From NCBI RefSeq assembly GCF_004354985.1, contig NZ_SMSK01000014.1, positions 1-64,000 of the forward strand: a stretch of DNA of 64,000 bases, read 5' to 3'. The notes below the pieces were generated by a model, which was not told where the DNA came from, ran no database searches, and was given only the letters and a program-made list of their open reading frames with translations. A program made the position numbers and the translations under genes. Shown one piece after another: positions 1 to 8,493 of the stretch. Position 1 is the stretch's first letter. Each line of letters begins with the position of its first letter. Source of the DNA: Segetibacter sp. 3557_3 (GTDB taxonomy: Bacteria; Bacteroidota; Bacteroidia; Chitinophagales; Chitinophagaceae).

Positions 1-2
1 TC

Positions 3-80
3 GTTACGCTTCTTCATAAAAATGAAGACAACTATGAGATTCCAAACGATTCTTCAGAAAACACATATTTATTAGATTAA
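3..80 (+). CDS. 3' end of an unidentified CDS (partial)
   Basis: Reading frame 3 is open from the window edge to a TAA at 78-80. It gives a 25-residue acidic, Asn-rich C-terminus ending in ...NTYLLD. The other two plus frames look less protein-like or stop early. A good intrinsic terminator starts 8 bases after the stop, which supports a real gene ending here. The tail is too short to name a family, and most of the gene lies outside the window. Confidence 0.4.
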   Translation, partial: VTLLHKNEDNYEIPNDSSENTYLLD

Positions 81-87
81 TATAACG

Positions 88-122
88 AAAGAGGCTGCCC
101 TTTTGAGACAGCCTCTTTTTTT
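88..122 (+). terminator. Rho-independent terminator of the upstream plus-strand gene
   Basis: A perfect 10-bp stem (AAAGAGGCTG at 88-97 with CAGCCTCTTT at 109-118) encloses an 11-base loop. On the plus strand it runs into a T tract. It lies between the tail of the leftmost plus-strand gene and the convergent ruvB stop at 152. Confidence 0.85.
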
Positions 123-151
123 TATGTCAAATAATGTCAGCCTGATCACCT

Positions 152-1180
152 TTAAAACAGCAAAGTTCCCGGCTTAGCATCAACCTTCTTACCGAGGTGT
201 TCATAAGCTTTAATGGTTACTTCGCGTCCACGCGGGGTGCGTTGTAAAAAACCTTCCTGTATCAGGAAGGGTTCATAAACTTCTTCAAGCGTGCCGGGTT
301 CTTCACCTACTGCTGTTGCAATCGTTGTTAACCCAACGGGACCGCCTTTGAACTTTTGTATTATCGCCAGCAATATGCGATTGTCCATTTCATCAAGTCC
401 ATGCTCATCAACATTAAGGGCCCTCAGGGCATGCTGTGCAATTGCAAGTTCAATTTTACCGTTGCTCAAAACCTGTGCAAAGTCGCGTACCCTGCGCAGT
501 AAGCCATTCGCGATACGCGGAGTGCCACGGCTCCGGCGCGCAATTTCATAGGCTGCTTCGCCGGTGATCTGGGTATTAAGAATAGCAGCACTTCTTTCAA
601 CTATACCTTTAAGTACGTCGGCATTGTAGTATTCGAGTCGCGACTTTATACCAAAGCGCGATAAAAGGGGTGCGGTTAAAAGCCCACTACGGGTTGTGGC
701 ACCAACAAGGGTAAAGGGATTTAGTGTCAGCTGGATGCTCCTTGCATTGGGACCCGTATCGATCATAATGTCGATTCTAAAGTCTTCCATTGCCGCATAC
801 AGGTACTCCTCTACCACTGTGCTCAGCCGGTGTATCTCATCGATAAATAAAACGTCGTTGGTTTCAAGATTGGTAAGCAGTCCTGCAAGGTCACCCGGCT
901 TCTCGATCACAGGGCCGGAGGTTTCCTTGATTTTAACACCCAGTTCGTTTGCTACAATCCGGCTCAAAGTTGTTTTTCCGAGGCCTGGAGGGCCATGAAA
1001 CAATACGTGATCAAGCGCCTCACCACGCTGTTTTGCGGCTTGTATGAAGATTCTCAGGTTTTCGATCAATTGTGGCTGCCCGGCAAATTCTTCTATTTCT
1101 TTTGGCCGGATATTATTTTCGAAATCAGCTTCGCCCGTTTCGGGACCGGCTTTCAAATTATTCAGGTTGGGATTGGCCAT
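152..1180 (-). CDS. ruvB: Holliday junction branch migration helicase RuvB
   Basis: RuvB is the hexameric AAA+ motor that drives RuvA-bound Holliday junctions during recombinational repair, in the cytoplasm. The 342-residue length is typical. The Walker A motif GPPGLGKT is at residues 63-70, Walker B with DEIH is near 114-117, and a GATTR sensor motif is near 160. The C-terminus is the winged-helix DNA-binding region and contains RTPRGR. The ATG at 1180 gives the usual N-terminus (MANPNLNN). It is not next to ruvA or ruvC; ruvC lies about 12 kb away in this window on the other strand. It appears to be a single-gene unit facing a terminator. Confidence 0.97.
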   Translation of the reverse strand: MANPNLNNLKAGPETGEADFENNIRPKEIEEFAGQPQLIENLRIFIQAAKQRGEALDHVLFHGPPGLGKTTLSRIVANELGVKIKETSGPVIEKPGDLAGLLTNLETNDVLFIDEIHRLSTVVEEYLYAAMEDFRIDIMIDTGPNARSIQLTLNPFTLVGATTRSGLLTAPLLSRFGIKSRLEYYNADVLKGIVERSAAILNTQITGEAAYEIARRSRGTPRIANGLLRRVRDFAQVLSNGKIELAIAQHALRALNVDEHGLDEMDNRILLAIIQKFKGGPVGLTTIATAVGEEPGTLEEVYEPFLIQEGFLQRTPRGREVTIKAYEHLGKKVDAKPGTLLF

Positions 1181-1636
1181 AACGTAAAATTAATCAATTG
1201 AACCAGCACTGTTCATGCGGATAAGTGGACACCTACCGATATTTTTTGTCCACTACCGGTCAAATACCTGACAAGTACAATTCTTTGGTAGTTTGCACCT
1301 TTCACCGGGCGGCTGTTACAATATAATCGAAGTTGAAGCAGCTCCCAATCACACGATTGGGATATTTCGGCTTAAGACAATACATTTGATTGAAGCTTTT
1401 AAATGGATCCTGGTAACAGATTGCAATAATTGAAGGTGTAAATGAGTTTAAGTGACGGCAGGCATTGTTGCAGCGAAATATGTTTAGATAACTTTCAGAC
1501 AAAAGAATACGGAACACAAAAGTTTATGAGTGGCCCCGGCGGGCTCGCGAAAACTGGTTGCATAGCTGAATAACCCGGGAGCGCGGGCTCCTTAGTTAGA
1601 AAGGGTAAGTTACCAGTGGACAACTAATTCAATTCT
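1181..1636. other. Intergenic region between ruvB and the thioredoxin-like gene
   Basis: This 456-base region separates divergently transcribed genes. It contains one perfect 8-bp hairpin with loop ACAC (TCCCAATC at 1343-1350 pairing with GATTGGGA at 1355-1362), which is not followed by a T tract. A GC-rich patch lies near 1530-1595. A 71-codon minus-strand open frame (1302-1517) has no recognisable family and sits in leader or promoter DNA, so I do not call it a gene. Promoters for ruvB and the thioredoxin-like gene are expected here, but I cannot place them confidently. Confidence 0.5.
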
Positions 1637-2242
1637 ATGAGAAACATCATCGACCCTCAGCTCGTTGCCAATGGCATGAGCTATTCAGAATACAGAAAGC
1701 TATCAGATGACCTGGTAAACGAGGGTAAAGTTACCGGAACTCAACAGTCGGACGAATTAACCCAATATGCGCGCCTGCACGGTCATCGCATGCAACGCCT
1801 CGATAGTTCTGTCAAACTTTTACCCGAAACCATTTCTGTTCTAAAAAAGATCGAGCTACCACAAACCTGGATGGTGCTTACCGAGAGTTGGTGCGGCGAC
1901 GCAGCGCAAATTGTGCCCATCATCAATGCTTTCACCCGGCAAACCGACAAAATAGAACTGAAGCTGTTTCTCAGAGATGAAAACCTGGTGCTCATGGATC
2001 TTTACCTTACCCATGGCAAAAGCCGGAGTATACCAAAACTCATCGTAGCCAATTCTTTTAACATGGAAGAACTCTTCAATTGGGGACCCAGGCCCGCAGC
2101 CTTGCAGGAGCTAATGAACGTTTGGGTAGCAGAAGAACAACCTTTTGAAGAAATGAAGGGGCAACTGCATTTGTGGTACGCCAAAGATGATGGCGTTTCT
2201 ACGCAAAAAGAACTCACAAAGCTGCTTGCTGCACAGCTCTAG
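1637..2242 (+). CDS. Thioredoxin-family protein with a single-Cys active-site motif
   Basis: The 201-residue protein carries a thioredoxin-like core in its C-terminal two thirds. The segment TESWCGDAAQ (residues 83-91) occupies the active-site position, and SIPK with Pro133 is the probable cis-proline loop. The canonical second cysteine of CxxC is replaced (WCGDAA), so ordinary dithiol oxidoreductase activity is unlikely. It could act by monothiol chemistry or as a binding scaffold. No signal peptide or membrane segment is visible, so it is probably cytoplasmic. The first ~75 residues form a helical extension. Its stop is 17 bases from the stop of the convergent M23 peptidase gene. Confidence 0.8.
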   Translation: MRNIIDPQLVANGMSYSEYRKLSDDLVNEGKVTGTQQSDELTQYARLHGHRMQRLDSSVKLLPETISVLKKIELPQTWMVLTESWCGDAAQIVPIINAFTRQTDKIELKLFLRDENLVLMDLYLTHGKSRSIPKLIVANSFNMEELFNWGPRPAALQELMNVWVAEEQPFEEMKGQLHLWYAKDDGVSTQKELTKLLAAQL

Positions 2243-2259
2243 GTGGCGTACCCATATAT

Positions 2260-2964
2260 TCATCTGCCCGGAATAGCATACTTCATCATGCCCAGTACCA
2301 GGTCGGGATCGGGTGAATTTGCAAGGTACTGATCCTGTTGGAAGCGCCGGCAAACACCAGGATAATCTCCTTGATAACCGTGCATACTTTCAACTAACTG
2401 AAAGTGCAGGTGCGGGGGCCAGACACCATTTTCCTCAGCGTTACCAAAGTGTGCAAATTCCTGTCCCTGGCAAATCTGCCGCCCCTGATTTAAACTATTG
2501 AGATCTTTCAACCCCAGGTGACCATACAGCGTATGAAATTCAACACCCTCAATCTGGTGTTTCAAGATGATTGTTGCCCCATAATCACCAGACTGGTTAT
2601 TAAAAGCAAAGCTGTGAACGATACCGTCCAATGGTGCATATACCGGCGTGTCTACAGCTCCCCATATGTCGATGCCCAGGTGTAACCGCCGTGGCTCCTG
2701 CTCATCGTTGAATATCGGACTTCTGCTGTATACTGTTCGATGTTCATTGTATCCGCCAATGCCATAGGTGTACCCGCCGGATTGTAACAACCGATCCACG
2801 TATTGACTAAAAGCATCATTATCGTTAAGTATTGCGCTGCTAAGCGAACTGTTGTTTGCGGTAAAATCAAGCAACAACAACCTATCCTGTTGCTGTTCAA
2901 ACGGCACGACCCGGCCAAAAGTACCTGCATGTGCAGAGAGTAAGTCTGAAAGCCGGGATGGCAT
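2260..2964 (-). CDS. M23 family metallopeptidase (LytM/peptidoglycan endopeptidase type)
   Basis: The C-terminal half is a peptidase M23 domain with the full zinc site. HLGID supplies His95 and Asp99, HLHF supplies His187, and YGHL with His149 is the accessory catalytic histidine. M23 enzymes cleave peptide cross-links in peptidoglycan. The 234-residue protein has no evident signal peptide or lipobox, which is unusual for a wall hydrolase. It may be exported by another route, act on another peptide substrate, or start elsewhere. The ~90 N-terminal residues match no domain I know. It lies 52 bases downstream of leuS on the same strand. Confidence 0.85.
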   Translation of the reverse strand: MPSRLSDLLSAHAGTFGRVVPFEQQQDRLLLLDFTANNSSLSSAILNDNDAFSQYVDRLLQSGGYTYGIGGYNEHRTVYSRSPIFNDEQEPRRLHLGIDIWGAVDTPVYAPLDGIVHSFAFNNQSGDYGATIILKHQIEGVEFHTLYGHLGLKDLNSLNQGRQICQGQEFAHFGNAEENGVWPPHLHFQLVESMHGYQGDYPGVCRRFQQDQYLANSPDPDLVLGMMKYAIPGR

Positions 2965-3016
2965 ATGCGAATGCTTTAAGTTTTGTCGTATTCGTTAACT
3001 TCAGGACTGTGCAGGG

Positions 3017-5998
3017 CTAAATAACCACGTTGATCATCTTGTTCTTTACGTAAATCACCTTTTTTGGTGCACGTCCCTCAAGCCACTTTTGAATAGTTTC
3101 GTTGGCGGTAATCAATTCCTCAACTTCCTGTTGTGAAGCATCGAGCGATAGTGTGAGGTTGGTACGTACCTTACCGTTGACGCTAACGGGGTATTCTTTA
3201 CTGCTTTCAACCAGGTACTTCTCCTCCACAGGAGGGAATGCCGCATCCAGTATTGAGCGTTGGTCACCTATGCCCCGGAAAGCGTTCAGGGCGTAATACA
3301 GTTCTTCACTAATGTGTGGCGCATAAGGTGTGAGCAAAATAAGCAGCGGCTCAAGCACTTCAACTTTGTGGCAGCGAAGGTCGTTAAGTTCATTTACGCA
3401 AACCATAAATGCACTTACCGCCGTATTAAAACTAAAACGTTCGGTATCGTCAGCAATCTTCTTTATGGTTTTGTGCAACACCTTTAACTCGGCAGGAGTT
3501 GCAGCATCGTTTGTCAAGACGAGTCCCTTTTGTTCATCGATAAATAACTTCCAAAACTTACGCAGGAAACGGTGCACCCCTTCTATTCCTTTTGTGTCCC
3601 AGGGCTTACTTTGTTCTACCGGGCCCAGGAACATTTCGTACATACGAAAAGTATCTGCTCCATACCTGTTGACGATTTCATCGGGGTTTACCACATTGTA
3701 TTTCGACTTCGACATTTTCTCTGTCTCGGCACCGCAGATGTACCTGTCGGCAGCTTCGGGCAAACTTTTGCCGGGTAGTAACACCTGCCCTTCTTCAAGC
3801 ACCAGGATAGCTGACTCATATTCAGGTTTTGATTGCCTGAAAGCCGGTATATCCAGTTCAACACCATCCACCAGCGCAACGTCCACATGGATCGGGTTCA
3901 GATCAACTGTTATTTCGCCCGTATTGGAAGGCAGCTCAAGGTTGAAAGGGCGTAAGTATTCCAGGATCTCACTAGTCTTATCTTTTATGTTGATCAGCGC
4001 TTTATAATGTGAGTGCGATACATAAACCGGGTTGCTGCCAGCCCCCTGTTTAGCTTGCTGCTCCTGGTCGGCGTCTACAGCATTCTGCCGGAAGTTCAAC
4101 CGGTATAACAATCTTGAACTTCCTTGTATCATGCCCTGGTTAACGAGCTTTTTGTAGGGTTCATCAAAACCAATAAAACCAAGGTCGTACAAGGCTTTTG
4201 TCCACATCCGGCTATACAATAAATGGCCAACAGCGTGTTCGGTTCCGCCAATATAAAGGTCAACCTGGCCCCAGTAGTCCGCAACTTTACGGTCTACCAG
4301 CTCAGTTTGATTGTGGGGATCCATGTAGCGGAGAAAGTACCAGGATGAACCGGCGTATCCAGGCATTGTATTCGTTTCGCGGCGACCGCCGCCGGGAGCA
4401 ATTTCCCAGTCGAGCACATTGGCTAATGGTCCTTCACCTTCGGGACCCGGCCCATAGGTATCCAGGTATGGAAGTTCCAGTGGCAGCTCTTTTTCGTCCA
4501 GTGCGTATGCTACCCCGCCTTTGTAAACGATTGGAAATGGTTCACCCCAATAACGCTGGCGGCTAAACCCGGCATCGCGCATCCGGTAGTTGATCTGCCG
4601 TTTACCGATGCCCTGCTCCTCAAGTTTATTGATTACGATGTCAATAGCTTCACGCATGACGATGCCATCGAGAAAACCCGAATTTTGCAGAGTCGCGTCT
4701 TTGGTTGGGTTCGCCTCTTCACCGTTGTAAAAATTACCAATTATATTGGTGATGGGTATGTTGAAATGCTTCGCGAAACTAAAATCTCGCTGATCGCCAC
4801 AGGGTACCGCCATGATCGCACCCGTACCATAACCGGCAAGTACGTATTCACTGATCCACACAGGAATTGCGCGACCATCAAAGGGGTTCGAAACATAAGC
4901 GCCGGTAAAAGCACCGGTTATTTGTTTAACCTCAGCCATCCGCTCACGCTCACTACGGCTTTTTACATAGCCCAGGTATTTCTCAATTTCATTTTTTTGT
5001 GCAGGTGTAGTAATAAACTTCACCAATTCGTGTTCGGGAGCGATCACCATAAAATCCACGCCGAAGATAGTGTCGGGGCGGGTTGTATAAACCTTGATAA
5101 ACCCGTGTTCACCTGCCGTTTCGCCGTTAATTTTAAAATCGATTTCGGCTCCCTGGCTTTTACCGATCCAGTTGCGCTGCATTTCCTTCATCGCATCGCT
5201 GTAATCGACGCGTTCAAGCCCCTGCAACAAACGATCGGCGTATTCGGTAATCCGCAGGTACCATTGCCGCATCTTCTTTTTTACAACAAGGTGCCCACCT
5301 CTCTCACTCACGCCATTAACCACCTCATCATTGGCGAGTACCGTACCCAGTGCCTCGCACCAGTTTACCTCTCCAAAAGCAGAGTATGCAACCCGGTATT
5401 GCATTAAGATCTCCTGCTGTTGCACCTCGTGATAAGACCTCCAATCTTCAGCACTAAATATAGTGTCGCGTGGTCCCCTGACTACTAACTGGCTTCCTTC
5501 CCGTTCAAAGATGTCAACGAGTGTTTGAATGTTTTCAGTCCGGTCGTTATGCCGGTTGTACCAGCTATTAAAAAGTTGTAAAAAGATGTATTGGGTCCAT
5601 TTATAGTAACCCGGATCACTGGTGCGTACTTCGCGGCTCCAGTCGTAGCAAAATCCAATGTTATCGAGTTGTTCGTGGTACCGATGTATGTTTTTTTCGG
5701 TGGTCACAGCCGGGTGCTGACCGGTTTCAATTGCATACTGCTCGGCAGGTAGTCCAAAGCTGTCGAAGCCCATAGGATGGAGCACATTATAACCGTTCAG
5801 CCTTTTAAAACGGCTGTAGATGTCGCTTGCAATATACCCGAGCGGATGACCCACATGCAGGCCAGCACCGCTGGGATAAGGAAACATATCCAGCACATAA
5901 AACTTTGGCTTGCCGCTGTCGTTGCTCACTTTATAAGCACCGGAGTCTCTCCAGAATTGTTGCCACTTCTTTTCTATATGCCTGAAGTCGTATTCCAT
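3017..5998 (-). CDS. leuS: Leucyl-tRNA synthetase
   Basis: LeuRS charges tRNA-Leu and is a class I synthetase. The HIGH-type motif HVGH is at residues 48-51 and KMSKS is near 761-765. Between them lie the CP1 editing domain and, just before KMSKS, a long insertion of roughly 120 residues where many LeuRS enzymes have about 55. The C-terminal anticodon-binding region follows. The frame is open further upstream to 6121, but the ATG at 5998 gives the standard N-terminus (MEYDFRHIEKKW) and a 993-residue protein, which fits Bacteroidota LeuRS. A TACATTTG element on the minus strand at 6209-6216 would give a ~200-base leader. Confidence 0.97.
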   Translation of the reverse strand: MEYDFRHIEKKWQQFWRDSGAYKVSNDSGKPKFYVLDMFPYPSGAGLHVGHPLGYIASDIYSRFKRLNGYNVLHPMGFDSFGLPAEQYAIETGQHPAVTTEKNIHRYHEQLDNIGFCYDWSREVRTSDPGYYKWTQYIFLQLFNSWYNRHNDRTENIQTLVDIFEREGSQLVVRGPRDTIFSAEDWRSYHEVQQQEILMQYRVAYSAFGEVNWCEALGTVLANDEVVNGVSERGGHLVVKKKMRQWYLRITEYADRLLQGLERVDYSDAMKEMQRNWIGKSQGAEIDFKINGETAGEHGFIKVYTTRPDTIFGVDFMVIAPEHELVKFITTPAQKNEIEKYLGYVKSRSERERMAEVKQITGAFTGAYVSNPFDGRAIPVWISEYVLAGYGTGAIMAVPCGDQRDFSFAKHFNIPITNIIGNFYNGEEANPTKDATLQNSGFLDGIVMREAIDIVINKLEEQGIGKRQINYRMRDAGFSRQRYWGEPFPIVYKGGVAYALDEKELPLELPYLDTYGPGPEGEGPLANVLDWEIAPGGGRRETNTMPGYAGSSWYFLRYMDPHNQTELVDRKVADYWGQVDLYIGGTEHAVGHLLYSRMWTKALYDLGFIGFDEPYKKLVNQGMIQGSSRLLYRLNFRQNAVDADQEQQAKQGAGSNPVYVSHSHYKALINIKDKTSEILEYLRPFNLELPSNTGEITVDLNPIHVDVALVDGVELDIPAFRQSKPEYESAILVLEEGQVLLPGKSLPEAADRYICGAETEKMSKSKYNVVNPDEIVNRYGADTFRMYEMFLGPVEQSKPWDTKGIEGVHRFLRKFWKLFIDEQKGLVLTNDAATPAELKVLHKTIKKIADDTERFSFNTAVSAFMVCVNELNDLRCHKVEVLEPLLILLTPYAPHISEELYYALNAFRGIGDQRSILDAAFPPVEEKYLVESSKEYPVSVNGKVRTNLTLSLDASQQEVEELITANETIQKWLEGRAPKKVIYVKNKMINVVI

Positions 5999-6208
5999 AA
6001 TTTCGGTTCTTTTAATCCCAGATTGTTTGCTGCACTTGATGCGGTGTGCTGTGGTGAGTTCGTAAGACCTGCAATTGATGCGTTGATCAACTATGCTGAA
6101 CAAGGATGTGGTTGCACCCAAAAAGATGTGAAAACACTAACAAATCTTTAACCCGATAGCAGCAGCAATTGGATAATTTAGTTTTTCAAACAATCGTTAA
6201 GAGTGTTG

Positions 6209-6216
6209 CAAATGTA
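6209..6216 (-). promoter_or_regulatory. Putative -7 element (TAnnTTTG) for leuS
   Basis: On the minus strand this reads TACATTTG, a perfect match to the Bacteroidota -7 consensus TAnnTTTG. It lies 211 bases upstream of the leuS ATG and mirrors the element used for ftsX. No clear TTG -33 box is found at the usual spacing. Confidence 0.5.
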
Positions 6217-6237
6217 AGGTTTTAGACCCCAAAACGC

Positions 6238-6245
6238 TACATTTG
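6238..6245 (+). promoter_or_regulatory. Putative -7 element (TAnnTTTG) for ftsX
   Basis: TACATTTG matches TAnnTTTG exactly and sits 26 bases upstream of the ftsX ATG. Together with the leuS element it forms a perfect 10-bp inverted repeat (6207-6216 with 6238-6247) separated by 21 bases. Confidence 0.55.
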
Positions 6246-6271
6246 CACGCATTGTAAAAACCCTATTCAGC

Positions 6272-7150
6272 ATGGCGCAATTCGGAAAAGCATCCAGCAA
6301 ACGCAGCAAACCCAGCTACATCTACAGTATTGTTGGGGTGGCCCTGGTCCTGTTTATCATGGGCATTCTTGGTTGGATCTTTTTAAATTTCAAGTCGATG
6401 GGAAACTCCTTTAAAGAGGATATCCGTATCAGCGCTTATTTGAAAACTGAGAATAAAGACACGATAAACCTTATTCAACAATATCTTTCGGCACAGCCAT
6501 ATGCCAAGAACGTTGAGTACATCAATAAGGACGCGGCAAAGAACATCTGGAGCAAAGATGGCAGCAGCGACGACTGGGCGAAGATACTTGATCACAATCC
6601 TCTTCCTGAAAGCATAGACTTTTACGCCAAAGCCGACTACGTTAACAAAGACAGCCTGGATAAAATCATGACGAATATCATGGCGGCTTATGGAAATAAC
6701 ATTGACGAGCTTCAGTATCCCCGGATGCTGGTGAATAACTTAAATGAAAGGGCCTCCAGGCTTGGGTTGATTTTCCTGGTGGTCGCGGTTATTTTAATTG
6801 CCATTGTAATTGTAAGTATCGACAATACCATACGCCTTGCCATGTTTAGCAACCGGTTTTTGATTAAGACCATGCAAATGGTTGGCGCTACCCGCGGCTT
6901 CATTGCCCGCCCAATGAACATCAGGGCAGTAATCAACGGCCTGATTAGTGCCGGTATTGCAATCCTGCTGCTTTTCATCCTGATACAATGGGCCGAAGGG
7001 CAATTTCCACAATTGGGTACCATCAGGGATACCCGGCTGACCATAATACTTTTTGGTGGAATGATACTCACCGGTGTTGGCATCTCGCTGTTTAGTACAA
7101 ACAGGAGTGTAATCAAGTACCTGAAGATGAGCCTCGACGACCTTTATTAA
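6272..7150 (+). CDS. ftsX: Cell division ABC-type permease FtsX
   Basis: FtsX is the membrane partner of the ATPase FtsE and relays ATP hydrolysis to periplasmic peptidoglycan hydrolases at the septum. The 292-residue protein has one N-terminal membrane segment near residues 20-42, a periplasmic domain of about 130 residues, then three membrane segments near 170-190, 220-245 and 258-280. This is the standard FtsX topology. ftsE is not adjacent, so the partner must be encoded elsewhere. ftsX heads a plus-strand group with a DUF3098 gene and uppP, an arrangement consistent with a cell-envelope role. Confidence 0.93.
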   Translation: MAQFGKASSKRSKPSYIYSIVGVALVLFIMGILGWIFLNFKSMGNSFKEDIRISAYLKTENKDTINLIQQYLSAQPYAKNVEYINKDAAKNIWSKDGSSDDWAKILDHNPLPESIDFYAKADYVNKDSLDKIMTNIMAAYGNNIDELQYPRMLVNNLNERASRLGLIFLVVAVILIAIVIVSIDNTIRLAMFSNRFLIKTMQMVGATRGFIARPMNIRAVINGLISAGIAILLLFILIQWAEGQFPQLGTIRDTRLTIILFGGMILTGVGISLFSTNRSVIKYLKMSLDDLY

Positions 7151-7216
7151 CCCTGGGCGCTGCGGCTAAGCAGCAAGCACCGGAATTATGTATATTGCAC
7201 CTCTTAAAATTTGAAC

Positions 7217-7516
7217 ATGGTTGAGAAAAAAGTGGTTGTTCCCAGAACTGCCCAGGTTAAAGATCCACTAGCAAAACAGCCTTTACGCACACCTTTGTTT
7301 TACAGGGACAATTATATTTGGATGGGGATTGGCGCGGCTGTAATTGCCCTTGGAATGTTGTTGATGTCGGGCGGAAAAAATCCCGACGTTAACCAATTTG
7401 ACTATAACCTTGTTTACAGCACCCGGCGTATTACAATTGCTCCTATCCTGATCCTCGCCGGACTTTTGATTGAAATTTATGCGATTTTCAAAAAACCAAA
7501 AGTTCATCAACAATAA
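7217..7516 (+). CDS. DUF3098 family membrane protein
   Basis: The 99-residue protein has two membrane segments, near residues 34-52 and 75-92, with a short loop containing NYIWMGIG at the start of the first. It matches the DUF3098 type of small Bacteroidota proteins that sit between ftsX and uppP. The frame also allows a TTG start at 7211, but the ATG at 7217 is the better choice. Function is unknown; the context points to the cell envelope. It is followed by an intrinsic terminator. Confidence 0.85.
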   Translation: MVEKKVVVPRTAQVKDPLAKQPLRTPLFYRDNYIWMGIGAAVIALGMLLMSGGKNPDVNQFDYNLVYSTRRITIAPILILAGLLIEIYAIFKKPKVHQQ

Positions 7517-7537
7517 ATAATGGTTTCAATAAGTTTT

Positions 7538-7565
7538 GGCGGTGAAATTTCATCGCCTTTTTTTT
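7538..7565 (+). terminator. Terminator after the DUF3098 gene
   Basis: An 8-bp stem (GGCGGTGA at 7538-7545 with TCATCGCC at 7550-7557, one G-T pair) is followed directly by eight T residues. It lies 26 bases before the uppP ATG, so it may attenuate read-through into uppP. Confidence 0.75.
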
Positions 7566-7590
7566 ACTTCCAAACCTAACTGCTTTCGGA

Positions 7591-8391
7591 ATGAGCACTG
7601 TTGAGAGTATTATTATTGCCATAGTTGAAGGACTTACCGAGTTTCTTCCGATTTCTTCTACCGGCCACATGATCATTGCCGAGCGTTTACTCAGGCTTCC
7701 GAAAGAGGACACCTTTATCCAACTTTTTACGGTAGCTATTCAGCTGGGAGCTATACTTAGCGTGGTGGTACTCTACTGGCGTAAATTCTTTGATTTTTCA
7801 AAATGGCAGTTTTACCTGAAGCTGGTTGTTGCTGTTTTACCTGCACTTGCAATTGGTTTCGTGCTCTCCGATAAAATAGATGAGCTGCTGGACAGCCCGC
7901 TGACAGTAGCAATCACTATGTTGCTGGGTGGAATAGTGTTATTGTTTATTGATCGTGCATTTAAGAACCCGGTGGTCGAACATGAAAAGGATATCACCTA
8001 CACTAAGGCACTGGTAATCGGGTTATGGCAGTGTGTCGCCATGGTACCTGGTGTTAGCCGGAGTGCTGCTTCTATTATCGGGGGTATGCAACAAAGTCTG
8101 ACACGCAAGCTTGCGGCGGAATTCTCTTTCTTTCTTGCTGTGCCTACTATGGCAGCAGCAACGGGCTATAAATTGCTGAAAACTTACAAAGAACATCCTG
8201 AAGTACTTTCAAATACACAGAACCTTGGGATGCTCGCAATAGGGAACGTGGTTGCCTTTGTGGTAGCTATGCTCGCCATCAAGTTTTTTATCGGCTACCT
8301 GCAGAAGTATGGCTTTAAGTTATTTGGATGGTACAGGATCATTGGTGGCGCGATACTGCTGGCGATGATTTCTTCGGGCTATATCTCCTGA
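7591..8391 (+). CDS. uppP: Undecaprenyl-diphosphatase UppP (BacA)
   Basis: This integral membrane enzyme dephosphorylates undecaprenyl diphosphate to recycle the lipid carrier for peptidoglycan and other wall polymers. It also confers bacitracin resistance when overexpressed. The catalytic motifs are clear: EGLTEFLP at residues 13-20 followed by ISSTGH at 21-26, and PGVSRS at 153-158. The 266-residue length and about eight membrane segments fit the family. It works with the mur and fts genes of the dcw cluster in this window. Confidence 0.97.
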   Translation: MSTVESIIIAIVEGLTEFLPISSTGHMIIAERLLRLPKEDTFIQLFTVAIQLGAILSVVVLYWRKFFDFSKWQFYLKLVVAVLPALAIGFVLSDKIDELLDSPLTVAITMLLGGIVLLFIDRAFKNPVVEHEKDITYTKALVIGLWQCVAMVPGVSRSAASIIGGMQQSLTRKLAAEFSFFLAVPTMAAATGYKLLKTYKEHPEVLSNTQNLGMLAIGNVVAFVVAMLAIKFFIGYLQKYGFKLFGWYRIIGGAILLAMISSGYIS

Positions 8392-8493
8392 TTGTTTTTG
8401 CACAAACCCGTTGATTATAAGGGCAGCGTGTGTCGGCACGCTTTGGTATAATCCTGAGCATTATGCTATCTTTAAAATACCAAAAGCCAGCTA

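Noticed and set aside
1302-1517. 71-codon minus-strand ORF upstream of ruvB
   Set aside because: No recognisable family and located in the divergent intergenic region where promoters are expected.
5999-6121. Upstream-extended LeuRS start at 6121
   Set aside because: The added 41 residues are not LeuRS-like, whereas ATG 5998 gives the usual MEYDF N-terminus.
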